From Rhodospirillaceae bacterium (GTDB lineage Bacteria > Pseudomonadota > Alphaproteobacteria > DSM-16000 > Inquilinaceae): a stretch of 15,042 nt of DNA. The translations under genes were made by a program, and so were the position numbers. Shown one piece after another: positions 1-7,238 of this stretch. The stretch's first letter is position 1. Each line of letters opens with the position of its first letter. The notes below the pieces were generated by a model, which worked only from the letters and a program-made list of their open reading frames with translations, was not told the origin of the DNA and did not search any database. The stretch lies in NCBI GenBank assembly GCA_020425485.1, contig JAGQRL010000143.1, forward strand, positions 404-15,445, in the 5' to 3' direction.

Positions 1-237
1 GTGGCCGTAGTCCGCCGGCCACCACGGCTGCGAATCGGTCATCAGCGCATAGAGGTCCTGGCGAACGGCGTCCAGGTCGAGGGTCTTGAACTCCTCGGCA
101 TAGTCGAACGCCTTGCCCATCGGGTCGGCCAGGGCACAGTTCTGATGAAGCATCTTCAGGTTCAACTGGTTTGGCCACCAGTCCCGGTTGGTCACCGGAG
201 CCCCGCGTCGCACAGGGCACAAGTTATCGCCGTCCAT
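1..237 (-). CDS. katG: Catalase-peroxidase KatG, N-terminal fragment (runs off the window)
   Basis: Seen: reading the minus strand from the ATG at 237-235 gives 79 uninterrupted codons to the window edge. The protein begins MDGDNLCP and continues with NRDWWPNQLNLKMLHQN, DPMGKAFDYAEEF and MTDSQPWWPADYGH, the characteristic N-terminal block of bifunctional catalase-peroxidases just before the distal-side IRMAWH haem motif, which lies outside the window. A strong GGAGG at 242-246 sits four bases from the ATG and fixes the start. Family knowledge: KatG is a cytoplasmic haem enzyme that dismutates hydrogen peroxide and oxidises small donors. Context: it is divergent from oxyR, the classical arrangement for a peroxide-inducible catalase under OxyR control. 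The catalytic residues cannot be checked because the rest of the gene is missing. Confidence 0.93.
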   Translation of the reverse strand, partial: MDGDNLCPVRRGAPVTNRDWWPNQLNLKMLHQNCALADPMGKAFDYAEEFKTLDLDAVRQDLYALMTDSQPWWPADYGH

Positions 238-567
238 GGTTCCTCCGATCGTGCTTAGGTTCTTTTCCGATTCCTGCCGGGTGCAGGGTCGGGAATGGGG
301 TGGGCGTGATCCGGCGTCTTGGTCAACGCAAAGACTGAGTGATGCCCCCGCCTGTCCTGATCAGGTCCCGCGTCCCGTAAAGGTGCGTCCGCCGACAGCT
401 ACGGACCGCGGAGTTGGCCTGTTGGGCTGCCTTGCCAATCACCGAAAGGGCCTGCCGCCGCGCCGGCTGGCCGCGACCGGAAGCCCCTTCTGACTTCATG
501 GACTTCTTATCACAGGCAACCGATCAGGCACATTTCGATTTGATGATCGAAGCGATAAGATAAACTG
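238..567. promoter_or_regulatory. katG-oxyR divergent intergenic region
   Basis: This 330-bp gap must hold the katG and oxyR promoters. Seen: a perfect 10-bp palindrome CCTGATCAGG at 356-365, and close to oxyR a cluster of dyads (listed separately). No convincing sigma70 -35/-10 pair for katG could be placed, and no ORF with a ribosome binding site was found. Everything beyond the two flanking genes is inference. Confidence 0.6.
506..559. promoter_or_regulatory. Candidate OxyR operator overlapping the oxyR promoter region
   Basis: Seen: the inverted repeat TTCGAT (534-539) / ATCGAA (546-551) with a 6-base spacer contains a T-N11-A LysR-type core (T535, A547). An outer pair CTTATC (506-511) / GATAAG (554-559) is also symmetric, with its centre 10 bp from that of the inner pair. 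Family knowledge: OxyR tetramers contact several half-sites on one face of the DNA, about one helical turn apart, usually next to the divergent oxyR start, where they also autoregulate. That this cluster is the OxyR site is inference from position and symmetry; it does not match the enterobacterial consensus closely. Confidence 0.45.
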
Positions 568-1470
568 ATGAACCCGATGACGCTCCGGCAGCTCCGCTAC
601 TTCGATGCCCTGGCCCGCCATGCCCATTTCGGGCGCGCGGCGGATGCCTGCGCGATCTCCCAGCCCGCCTTGTCGATGCAGATCAAGGAGCTGGAAGAAG
701 CACTGGGTGCGGTGCTGATCGAACGCGGCGCGCGCCAAGTTCGCCTCACCAAGTTCGGCGAGGAAGCGGCCCTGCGCGTGCGCCAGATCCTGCGCTCGGT
801 CGACGAGCTGGGCGATCTGGCGCGGGCCTCGCGCGACCGGCTGGTGGGCCGCCTGCGCATCGGCGTGATCCCGACCATCGCGCCCTATCTGCTGCCCACG
901 GTGATCGGCAACCTCAACCGGCTCTACCCCGAACTCGACATCCATGTGCGCGAGACGCTGACGCCGAAGCTGATCCAGGAACTCACCGAGGGCCGGCTGG
1001 ATGCCGCCATCGTCGCCCTGCCGGTGTCCGAACCCTCGCTGGCCGAGGTGGCGCTGTTTTCGGAAACCTTCATGCTGGTGCGCCCGAGCAAGGATGAAGG
1101 CACCCCGGTGCCGAGCGCCGACGCGCTGTGCGAGATGCGCCTGCTGCTGCTGGAAGAGGGCCATTGCTTCCGCGACCAGGCGCTGGCGTTCTGCAACATC
1201 CAGTCGACCCTGCCGCGGGAGACGCTGGACGCCAGCTCGCTGTCCACCCTGGTGCAGATGGTCAGCGCCGGCATCGGCGTCACGCTGATCCCGGAAATGG
1301 CCGTGCCGGTGGAAACCCGCTCGGCCTCGGTGTCCATCGCCCGCTTCAGCGCTCCGCAACCCCAGCGGACCATCGGGCTGGTGTGGCGCAAGACCAGCCC
1401 GCTGGCCCGCCAGCTCCTGGAGGTGTCCGACGTCGTGCTGCAATCAGCGAAGGCGCTGCGCGGGGAGTGA
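568..1470 (+). CDS. oxyR: Hydrogen-peroxide-sensing LysR-type regulator OxyR
   Basis: A 300-residue LysR-type regulator. Residues about 4-63 form the winged helix-turn-helix (LRQLRYFDALARHAHFGRAA, then ISQPALSMQIKELEEALG); about 93-295 form the effector domain. The diagnostic block is LLLLEEGHCFRDQALAFC, where Cys200 and Cys209 match the redox pair Cys199/Cys208 of Escherichia coli OxyR, so peroxide sensing by a disulfide is expected. The C-terminal RRTIGLVWR-like stretch (RTIGLVWRKTSPLA) is also typical. Start: ATG 568 has no strong ribosome binding site; the in-frame ATG at 577 (MTLRQL) aligns better with the E. coli N terminus and is a real alternative. It is divergent from katG, which it very likely activates, and it probably represses itself from the shared intergenic region. 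Confidence 0.93.
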   Translation: MNPMTLRQLRYFDALARHAHFGRAADACAISQPALSMQIKELEEALGAVLIERGARQVRLTKFGEEAALRVRQILRSVDELGDLARASRDRLVGRLRIGVIPTIAPYLLPTVIGNLNRLYPELDIHVRETLTPKLIQELTEGRLDAAIVALPVSEPSLAEVALFSETFMLVRPSKDEGTPVPSADALCEMRLLLLEEGHCFRDQALAFCNIQSTLPRETLDASSLSTLVQMVSAGIGVTLIPEMAVPVETRSASVSIARFSAPQPQRTIGLVWRKTSPLARQLLEVSDVVLQSAKALRGE

Positions 1471-1795
1471 TCGGGGTGCCGCTCCGCCTCTGATTTGCGC
1501 CCGGTGGCGGTGCGCAAGCGCATAGACGTCGGGCTGCAAGCTCATCGAATCCGATTTCGGATCTAAACGATTGCGCAGAACACGTCGGTGCGGCGGCAGA
1601 AGAATATATTGTCAATGTGTATATGGAACGGTGTTAACTCTATTATTTGTGTGTCTAGAACTTCACATCCGTGTCCATAATATATTGTCTTCCCTTGGGA
1701 TTCATCCGGATCTCCGGCGCAATGGCGAAACATCGGCCATTGCACTGTGTGGTGCCAGGGCTGATGCCGTGGCGCGCAGCCGGAGGCATGCCCCC
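1471..1795. promoter_or_regulatory. AT-rich regulatory region upstream of the GntR gene
   Basis: 325 bp without a supported gene. Seen: an inverted repeat ATCCGA (1549-1554) / TCGGAT (1557-1562), and a markedly AT-rich stretch at about 1598-1690 in otherwise GC-rich DNA. The 11-mer AATATATTGTC occurs twice, at 1603-1613 and 1679-1689. TATTAT at 1641-1646 could be a -10 element but lacks a well-spaced -35. An open frame extends from 1571 into the GntR gene, but its composition is non-coding-like and a far better ribosome binding site lies at 1782-1786. Likely the promoter and operator of the downstream regulator. Confidence 0.5.
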
Positions 1796-2500
1796 ATGAC
1801 CCCCGGAAGCGCCCCGAGGAACCCGCCGCGGCCGGCCCCCGCCGAACCCTTCGCCAACTACGGCAACGCGCCGAAACAGATCTACGCGCTGTTGCGCCAC
1901 CGCATCCTGCGCGGCGAGCTGCCCGGCGGCGCCAAGATCAAGATTGGTGCGGTGGCCGGCGAACTGGGCGTCAGCCCGATCCCGGTGCGGGAGGCGATTC
2001 GCATGCTCGCGGCCGACGGCCTGATCGATGTGCAGCCGCGCCACAGCCCAGTGGTTCTGGGCGTGACCCTCGCGGAGATCTACGAGATCGGCGAAATCCG
2101 CCGCTGGCTGGAGCCCTTCGCGCTGTCCCTGGCGGTGCCGCAGCTTGAGGAGGCCACGCTGTCGGCCTGCCAGGACCTGATCGACCGCAGCCGCGACACC
2201 ACCGACGGCTGGGACAAGGTGCAGTTCAACCGCAGCTTCCATCTCTCGCTCTATCGCCCCTGCGGGCGCGGGCGGCTGCTGAAGATCATCGAGGATCAGT
2301 TGGACGGCACGATCCGCTTTTCCCGCTACCTCGTGGTGGCCGACGAACTTGCGACCCAGGCCGAGGAAGACGAGCACCAGGTGATCCTGGACGCCTGCCG
2401 GCGGCGCGACGCTGAGGAGGCGACCGCCGCCCTCACCCACCACCTGGAACGCGCGCTGGAGCGGCTGACCCAGGTCTGGTCGACCATCGACGCCGGCTAG
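1796..2500 (+). CDS. GntR-family transcriptional regulator, FCD (FadR/VanR) type
   Basis: 234 residues from the chosen ATG at 1796, which follows GGAGG (1782-1786) by nine bases; a longer in-frame start from about 1571 is possible but lacks such a site. Residues about 27-88 form the winged helix (KQIYALLRHRILRGELPGG, then AVAGELGVSPIPVREAIRML and a DGLIDVQPRHSP wing). Residues about 95-222 match the all-helical FCD ligand domain. Its usual metal-ligand positions can be seen: Asn145 and His149 in FNRSFH (Asp is commoner than Asn), His194 in EDEHQ, and His216 in THHLERA. Such proteins are dimeric repressors or activators that respond to small carboxylates or other metabolites; the ligand cannot be read from sequence. 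It is co-oriented with the dioxygenase gene 184 bp downstream, a plausible but unproven target. Confidence 0.88.
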   Translation: MTPGSAPRNPPRPAPAEPFANYGNAPKQIYALLRHRILRGELPGGAKIKIGAVAGELGVSPIPVREAIRMLAADGLIDVQPRHSPVVLGVTLAEIYEIGEIRRWLEPFALSLAVPQLEEATLSACQDLIDRSRDTTDGWDKVQFNRSFHLSLYRPCGRGRLLKIIEDQLDGTIRFSRYLVVADELATQAEEDEHQVILDACRRRDAEEATAALTHHLERALERLTQVWSTIDAG

Positions 2501-2684
2501 CGGCGTTCCGCCCGTTCTGCACCGGCCCGCTCCGCCCTTCGGCCCTGCGTCGTGATGCCTGGTCTGCGTGGTGGCACCGGCGATTTCACCCATATGTCAT
2601 CCAGCAAGAGCGTGTGCGCCGTCTGCCAGTCCGGATGCCGGGCCGGCGGCCGCCGCCCACCCTCACCCCGGACAAGAGACAGCC

Positions 2685-3503
2685 ATGGCTACTGCGCAAT
2701 CGCTGCAAGGGCTGAAAGACAGCCTGCGGGCTTCCGACCGGATGCCGCTGGTCTTCCTCGGCCATGGCAGCCCGATGAACGCCATCGAGGACACCGCCTA
2801 TTCCCGCGGCTGGACCGAGCTGGGGCGCGCGCTGCCGCGTCCGCAGGCCGTTCTCGTGGTCTCCGCCCACTGGATGACGCAGCGCTCGACGCTGGTGAAC
2901 GTGTCGGCCCTGCCGCGCACCATCCACGATTTCTACGGCTTCCCGCCGGAACTGTACGCCCAGCAATACCCCGCTCCGGGCGCGCCGGACCTGGCGAGGG
3001 ACGTGGTTTCCCTCCTGGCCAGCCACCATGCGGCGGGCGACGACACCTGGGGGCTCGATCACGGCGCCTGGTCCGTGCTGAAATTCCTCTACCCGGACGC
3101 CGACGTTCCGGTGTTCCAGCTGTCCATCGACATGACCCAGGACCTGCCCCACCACCTGGAAATCGGCGCGGCACTGGCGGCGCTGCGCCACCGCGGCGTG
3201 CTCATCCTCGGGTCGGGCAATGTGGTGCACAACCTGCGCGCCATGCGCCCCGGTGCGGGTCCGCACGACTGGGCGGTGGAGTTCGACACGCTGTTTGCCG
3301 AGCGGCTGAAAGCGCGCGACCACGCCGCCATCAGCGATCGCGCGGGCCTGGGCCAGCTTCTGGCCGTGGCCCACCCGTCGCTCGACCACTACATCCCCGC
3401 CCTGACCGTGGCCGGCGCGTCGGACGAGGCCGACCGTCTGGTGTTCATGAACGAGGGCATCGACCTGGGCTCGGTGTCGATGCGCAGCTTCATCTACTGC
3501 TGA
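2685..3503 (+). CDS. DODA/YgiD-type class III extradiol ring-cleavage dioxygenase
   Basis: 272 residues, close to E. coli YgiD and plant DODA homologues. Seen: LVFLGHGSPMNAIE (His27), VVSAHWMTQ (His62), HDFYGFPPELY (His81), GLDHGAWSVL (His126), LILGSGNVVHNL (His182) and LDHYIPAL (His235). His27, His62 and His182 fit the three-histidine metal site of this family, and His235 its conserved catalytic histidine. Family knowledge: these cytosolic enzymes open catechol rings, for example 4,5-cleavage of DOPA; the true substrate is often unknown and may be another catecholic compound. Start: ATG 2685 is preceded by a weak AAGAGA; longer in-frame starts upstream lack family similarity. The 184-bp gap after the GntR gene shows no ORF or obvious terminator, so co-transcription or local regulation is possible. 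Confidence 0.88.
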   Translation: MATAQSLQGLKDSLRASDRMPLVFLGHGSPMNAIEDTAYSRGWTELGRALPRPQAVLVVSAHWMTQRSTLVNVSALPRTIHDFYGFPPELYAQQYPAPGAPDLARDVVSLLASHHAAGDDTWGLDHGAWSVLKFLYPDADVPVFQLSIDMTQDLPHHLEIGAALAALRHRGVLILGSGNVVHNLRAMRPGAGPHDWAVEFDTLFAERLKARDHAAISDRAGLGQLLAVAHPSLDHYIPALTVAGASDEADRLVFMNEGIDLGSVSMRSFIYC

Positions 3504-3527
3504 CGAACCCGACAACCCGCCTGAACA

Positions 3528-3558
3528 AAGCCCGCCATTCCGTTGAAATGGCGGGCTT
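3528..3558. terminator. Bidirectional hairpin terminator between convergent genes
   Basis: Perfect 12-bp stem AAGCCCGCCATT (3528-3539) / AATGGCGGGCTT (3547-3558) with a 7-base loop, placed between the stop of the dioxygenase (3503) and the stop of the formamidase (3589). The T-tracts are short on both strands (TTTGTT on the minus strand, CTTGTT on the plus strand), but position and symmetry make shared termination likely. Confidence 0.8.
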
Positions 3559-3588
3559 GTTCGGCAAACCCGACGGCGGGGCCGCCGG

Positions 3589-4578
3589 CTACTTCACGTA
3601 CTTCTTCAGCACCGAGGCGCCGAGGGTGTATTTGGGATCGACCATGTTGCCCAGGCGCACTTTGCCGATCTGGGTGACCAGCATATAGGCCTCCAACTCG
3701 TCGTACCCCGTTTCGGCAATGAACCAGCGCACCAGCTCGCGATAGGCGATGCGGGCGGCATCTTCCATCGGCCGGGCGCTGCCGATGGTCATGTACATGT
3801 CCTCGGTTTCCAGGCGCGGCCAGGCGATCTTCATGCCCTTGATCAGGTCGACCTGGATGGTGGAGGTGGTCGGCTGCTCGATGGCCACGCCGCACAGCTC
3901 GCCGTCCCCCTGCAAGGCATGGCAATCGCCCAGGTGCAGATAGGCCCCCGGCTTGTTCACCGGCAGGTAGATGATGGCCCCCGGCGCCACGTCCGGCAGG
4001 TCCATGTTGCCGCCGTAGTAGTCCGGCACCAGGGATGAGATGGCCTCGATCTCCGGCGCCACGCCGATGGTGCCGATGAACGGCTCATAGGGCAGCGTCA
4101 GCTTGTCGTTCCACTTCACGCCCTTTTCGGCGTCCACCTCGACCTTGCGGACCTTTTCCGGCAGCGGCTTGTTCAAGACCGCGGTGTTGTTGGTGCCGAC
4201 CAGGCCGCCGAACTCCTCGATCAGCGCGATGGTGCCCACCGGCTGGGGGCCGCGCGGCAGCACGGACTTGATGTAGACGGCCAGCGTGTCGCCCTTCTCC
4301 GCCCCGTTGACGAAGATCGGGCCGTTCTGCGGGTTCAGATAGGGCATGTTCAGCTTCTCAGACGGCTTGTCCTGCTCCGTCTTCAAAGCCCCCTCGAACG
4401 CGTCCCGCGTTTCCACCGACACGGTGTCGCCGGGATCGATGGTCATCACCGGCTCGGCGTAGCCGCCGTACACGTAGTGGTACTTGCCCTGCTTTTCTTC
4501 GGTCAGTTCGTGATGGGCGCCGGGCTTCCCTCCGGCGACACCCTTGGTCGCCATGATCGAGGTCTCCAACCAGGACAT
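3589..4578 (-). CDS. fmdA: Formamidase/acetamidase (FmdA/AmdA family)
   Basis: 329 residues from the ATG at 4578, preceded by AGGGAG nine bases upstream; an earlier in-frame ATG (4602) lies before this site and is less likely. Family hallmarks: PYLNPQNGPIFVNGAEKGD (79-97), PFIGTIGVAP (166-175), GGNMD (189-193) and GDCHALQGDGE (217-227), the most diagnostic motif of the family. Family knowledge: FmdA/AmdA enzymes are cytosolic amidases, unrelated to nitrilase-type AmiE, that hydrolyse formamide and sometimes acetamide or other short amides to the carboxylate and ammonia. Last gene of the amide operon, 74 bp after the transporter ATPase gene, with its own good ribosome binding site. Substrate choice between formamide and longer amides is not decided by the sequence. 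Confidence 0.92.
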   Translation of the reverse strand: MSWLETSIMATKGVAGGKPGAHHELTEEKQGKYHYVYGGYAEPVMTIDPGDTVSVETRDAFEGALKTEQDKPSEKLNMPYLNPQNGPIFVNGAEKGDTLAVYIKSVLPRGPQPVGTIALIEEFGGLVGTNNTAVLNKPLPEKVRKVEVDAEKGVKWNDKLTLPYEPFIGTIGVAPEIEAISSLVPDYYGGNMDLPDVAPGAIIYLPVNKPGAYLHLGDCHALQGDGELCGVAIEQPTTSTIQVDLIKGMKIAWPRLETEDMYMTIGSARPMEDAARIAYRELVRWFIAETGYDELEAYMLVTQIGKVRLGNMVDPKYTLGASVLKKYVK

Positions 4579-4652
4579 TGCTGTTTGCTCCCTATGGGTC
4601 AATTTGCATCGCGGGGGCGAGCGACGCTGGTCGTCCCCGATCTGGGCGGCGC

Positions 4653-5366
4653 CTAAAGCGCCAGATAGCGGCGCACCGCATCCGGGTCGTTCAGATCCTC
4701 CGCCGACAGGCGGGCCACGATCTGGCCCTTGTCGATCACGAAGCAGTGCTGGGCGAGCAGCATGATCATGTCGAGGTTCTGTTCCACGAACAGCACGGTG
4801 AGCCCAAGTTCGCGATTGAGGTCGCGGACGTTGCGGGCGATGTCCTGGACGATGTTGGGCTGGATGCCTTCCGACGGTTCGTCCAGGAGGATGATGTTGG
4901 GCCGGCCCACCAGCACCCGGGCGATGGCAAGCTGTTGCTGCTGGCCACCGGAAAGGGTGCCGGCGCGCTGGCTGGCGCGCTCCTTGAGCACCGGGAAGTA
5001 CTGGTAGATGCGGTCGTAGTCCGGGCTCGTGCCCGGCTTCAGCAGGGTTTCGCCGACGGCCAGGTTCTCCGCCACCGTCATGCGCGGGAACACGTCGCGC
5101 CCCTGGGGGATGTAGCCGATGCCCATGCGCGCGCGCTTGTGCGGGCTCACCTGGGTCACGTCCTTGTCGTCGATCAGGATCTGCCCGGCGGTGGCCGGCA
5201 GCAGACCCATCAGGGCGCGCATCAGGGTGGATTTGCCCACACCGTTGCGGCCGATCACGGCCACGATCTCGCCCTTGCCCACTTCCAGGTCGATGCCCTG
5301 CAGCACCGGCTTGCCGCCGTAGCCGCTGCGCAATCCCTGGATCTGCATATGCGGTTCAGGCTTCAT
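4653..5366 (-). CDS. urtE: Amide/urea ABC transporter ATPase, LivF/UrtE type
   Basis: 237 residues. Walker A GRNGVGKST (39-47), the LSGGQQQQLAIAR signature (from 138), Walker B ILLDEPSEGIQP (from 159) and VEQN in the switch-loop position, as in LivF/UrtE proteins where Gln replaces the usual His. The GYIPQGRDVFPRMTVAENL block is also typical of UrtE. It acts on the cytoplasmic face as a heterodimer with the LivG-type partner encoded just upstream. Its start overlaps the end of that gene by 11 bases, which implies translational coupling. Urea versus short-chain amide cannot be told from the ATPase; the neighbouring formamidase and AmiC favour amides (FmdF-like role). Confidence 0.9.
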   Translation of the reverse strand: MKPEPHMQIQGLRSGYGGKPVLQGIDLEVGKGEIVAVIGRNGVGKSTLMRALMGLLPATAGQILIDDKDVTQVSPHKRARMGIGYIPQGRDVFPRMTVAENLAVGETLLKPGTSPDYDRIYQYFPVLKERASQRAGTLSGGQQQQLAIARVLVGRPNIILLDEPSEGIQPNIVQDIARNVRDLNRELGLTVLFVEQNLDMIMLLAQHCFVIDKGQIVARLSAEDLNDPDAVRRYLAL

Positions 5367-6075
5367 TGGTCTTGCCCAGATAGATTTTGGCCACCCGCTC
5401 GTCGGCGACGATCTGGTCGATCGTGCCCTGCGCGAAGATCTCCCCGAAATGCAGCACGGTGACCTGCTGGGCGATCTGGCGAACGAAGGTCATGTCGTGC
5501 TCGACGGCGAGGATGCTCATGCCCTCGGCGTTCAGCGTGCGCACCATCTCGCCGGTCTTGGCGGTTTCCTGGGGCGACATGCCGGCGGTGGGTTCGTCCA
5601 GCAGCAGCAGCTTCGGCTTCACGCTCATGGCCATGCCGATTTCCAGCCATTGCTGCTGGCCGTGCGACAGGTTGCCGGCGCGTTCGGTCGCCTGGTCGGT
5701 CAGCTCGATGAAGTCCAGCACCTGGCGGATTTCCGCCGACAGGCTGTCACCCTGCATGTGGTATTGCAGGCCGATTTCCAGGTTCTGCCAGACGCTGAGC
5801 GCCTTGAAGATGCCGGGCACCTGGAACTTCACGCTGATGCCAAGCCGGATGCGCTGGAAGGACTTCAGCGGGGTGATTTCCTGGCCATCGAACCAGATGG
5901 TGCCGGCCGACGGCTGGTGCTGGCCTAGGATCAGCCGGAAGAAGGAGGACTTGCCGGCACCGTTGGGGCCGATCAGGCAGTGGATCTCCCCCGGCTGCAT
6001 TTCGAAGTTGATGGCCCGGGCGACGAAGACGCCACCAAAGTTCTTTTCCAGCGCGCGGGTTTCCAGGATCGCCAT
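5356..6075 (-). CDS. urtD: Amide/urea ABC transporter ATPase, LivG/UrtD type
   Basis: 239 residues starting MAILETRALEKNFGG at 6075. Walker A GPNGAGKSS (36-44), the unusual UrtD-like signature LSHGQQQWLEIGMA (from 136), Walker B LLLLDEPTAGMSP (from 156), and switch-region His193 in AVEHDM. The ATG shares its A with the TGA of the upstream permease gene (TGATG), and its 3' end overlaps the next ATPase gene by 11 bases. A much longer open frame extends upstream through the permease gene, but that is an out-of-frame shadow. Partner of the LivF-type ATPase, powering the two permeases. Confidence 0.91.
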   Translation of the reverse strand: MAILETRALEKNFGGVFVARAINFEMQPGEIHCLIGPNGAGKSSFFRLILGQHQPSAGTIWFDGQEITPLKSFQRIRLGISVKFQVPGIFKALSVWQNLEIGLQYHMQGDSLSAEIRQVLDFIELTDQATERAGNLSHGQQQWLEIGMAMSVKPKLLLLDEPTAGMSPQETAKTGEMVRTLNAEGMSILAVEHDMTFVRQIAQQVTVLHFGEIFAQGTIDQIVADERVAKIYLGKTNEA

Positions 6076-7226
6076 CACGCGTCCTCCTGTCCCGATGCCG
6101 GGCCGTTGCGCCGTAAGCGGCCGGAAGCCCAGCCGGCCAGGTCCACCAGCCCCAGCACCAGGCCGCGCGGGGCGAACAGCACCGTCACCAGCAGCAGCGC
6201 ACCCATCACCACCAGGGCGTACTGGCTGCCGTAGATGGTGAGGGTCTGGAACACCCACAGCACCGCCAGCGTGCCGATCAGCGTGGCCGTCAGGTCGCTG
6301 CGGCCGCCCACCGCCACCCAGACGATGGGCAGGGCGGCGGCATACAGGCCCATGCTGTTGGGCGTGATGTACTGGCCCCAGGCGGTGTAGAGCACGCCCG
6401 ACAGCCCGGCCAGGCTGGACCCCACGATGAAGGCGCCAAGCTGGTAGCGGCGGATGTCGTAGCCCAGGGTTTCCGCCCGGTCGGGGTTTTCCCGGATGGC
6501 CACCAGCACGTTGCCGAAGCGCGAGTTCACGAAGATGCGCAAGGCCAGGTAGCAGACGATCACCATGCCCATCAGCAGGTAGTAGAGCGGGATGTCCGGC
6601 CACAGCACGAGTTCGCCGTCGAACCATGGCAGGGTCAGCGGCGGCATCCCGGTCATCCCGTTGAAGCCGTTCAGCCGGGCGCTGCCGATGGTCCATTCGG
6701 GACCCGCGGTCTGCGCCATGAAGGTCTCGAACACCAGGGTGACCGACAGCGTGACGATGCCCAGGAACACGCCGCTGATGCGCCCGTAGAACAGGAAGTA
6801 GCCGAGCAGCAGGGCCAGCAGGGCCGACATGCCGACGCCAATGGCCAGGGCCAAGAAGGTGAAGCCGTAGGCGCTGCCGATGTTCAGCGTCAGCACGCCG
6901 TAGGCGTAGCCGGACAGGCCGAAGAACGCCGTTTGCCCGAAGCTGAGCGCGCCGGCATAGCCCCAGATCACGCACAGCCCCATGGCCATGAAGGTCCAGG
7001 TGAAGAAGTAGGCGGTGTTGCCCACCGTCCAGCCGTCGGAAAACAGCGGGTAGATGCCCACCAGCATGCAGACGATGACGAAGCCGCCCCAGAAGGCGGG
7101 GCCGCGCCCCAGCGTCTGCGGGCCGTTCAGCCGGGCCAGCAGGCGCCACGGTCGCCAGCCGCGGCGGGCACCGGCCGCCCGGTCCGCACCGCTTGGGGCG
7201 GCACTCCTCGATGCGAGATCGCTCAT
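6075..7226 (-). CDS. urtC: Amide/urea ABC transporter permease, LivM/UrtC type
   Basis: 383 residues from the ATG at 7226, with AGGGG seven bases upstream; the in-frame TTG one codon earlier is less likely. A charged, Arg-rich N terminus (about 35 residues) is followed by many hydrophobic segments. Hallmarks: GYAGALSFGQTAFFGLSGYAYG, RISGVFLGIVTLSVTLVFE and the cytoplasmic coupling loop IRENPDRAETLGYD that contacts an ATPase. Family knowledge: LivM/UrtC pairs with LivH/UrtB to form the inner-membrane channel. Placed 12 bases after the LivH-type gene and overlapping the ATPase gene by one base, so part of a coupled block. Confidence 0.91.
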   Translation of the reverse strand: MSDLASRSAAPSGADRAAGARRGWRPWRLLARLNGPQTLGRGPAFWGGFVIVCMLVGIYPLFSDGWTVGNTAYFFTWTFMAMGLCVIWGYAGALSFGQTAFFGLSGYAYGVLTLNIGSAYGFTFLALAIGVGMSALLALLLGYFLFYGRISGVFLGIVTLSVTLVFETFMAQTAGPEWTIGSARLNGFNGMTGMPPLTLPWFDGELVLWPDIPLYYLLMGMVIVCYLALRIFVNSRFGNVLVAIRENPDRAETLGYDIRRYQLGAFIVGSSLAGLSGVLYTAWGQYITPNSMGLYAAALPIVWVAVGGRSDLTATLIGTLAVLWVFQTLTIYGSQYALVVMGALLLVTVLFAPRGLVLGLVDLAGWASGRLRRNGPASGQEDA

Positions 7227-7238
7227 CAAGCGGCCCCT

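Noticed and set aside
496..1443. Long minus-strand open frame opposite oxyR
   Set aside because: Antisense shadow of oxyR in high-GC DNA; its His/Gln/Arg-rich translation matches no family, while the plus strand gives a full OxyR.
1587..1615. Perfect TTGACA on the minus strand in the AT-rich island
   Set aside because: No acceptable -10 at the right spacing and no minus-strand gene downstream; it would read antisense to oxyR.
1571..1795. N-terminal extension of the GntR protein
   Set aside because: In frame, but covers the AT-rich regulatory region and adds non-domain sequence; GGAGG before 1796 gives a better start.
1655..2593. Minus-strand open frame opposite the GntR gene
   Set aside because: Composition typical of an antisense shadow; the plus strand encodes a recognisable winged helix and FCD domain with a good ribosome binding site.
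6076..7149. Upstream extension of the LivG-type ATPase frame
   Set aside because: Arg/Gly/Pro-rich shadow of the LivM-type permease in another frame; the ATPase starts at 6075 with a coupled TGATG.
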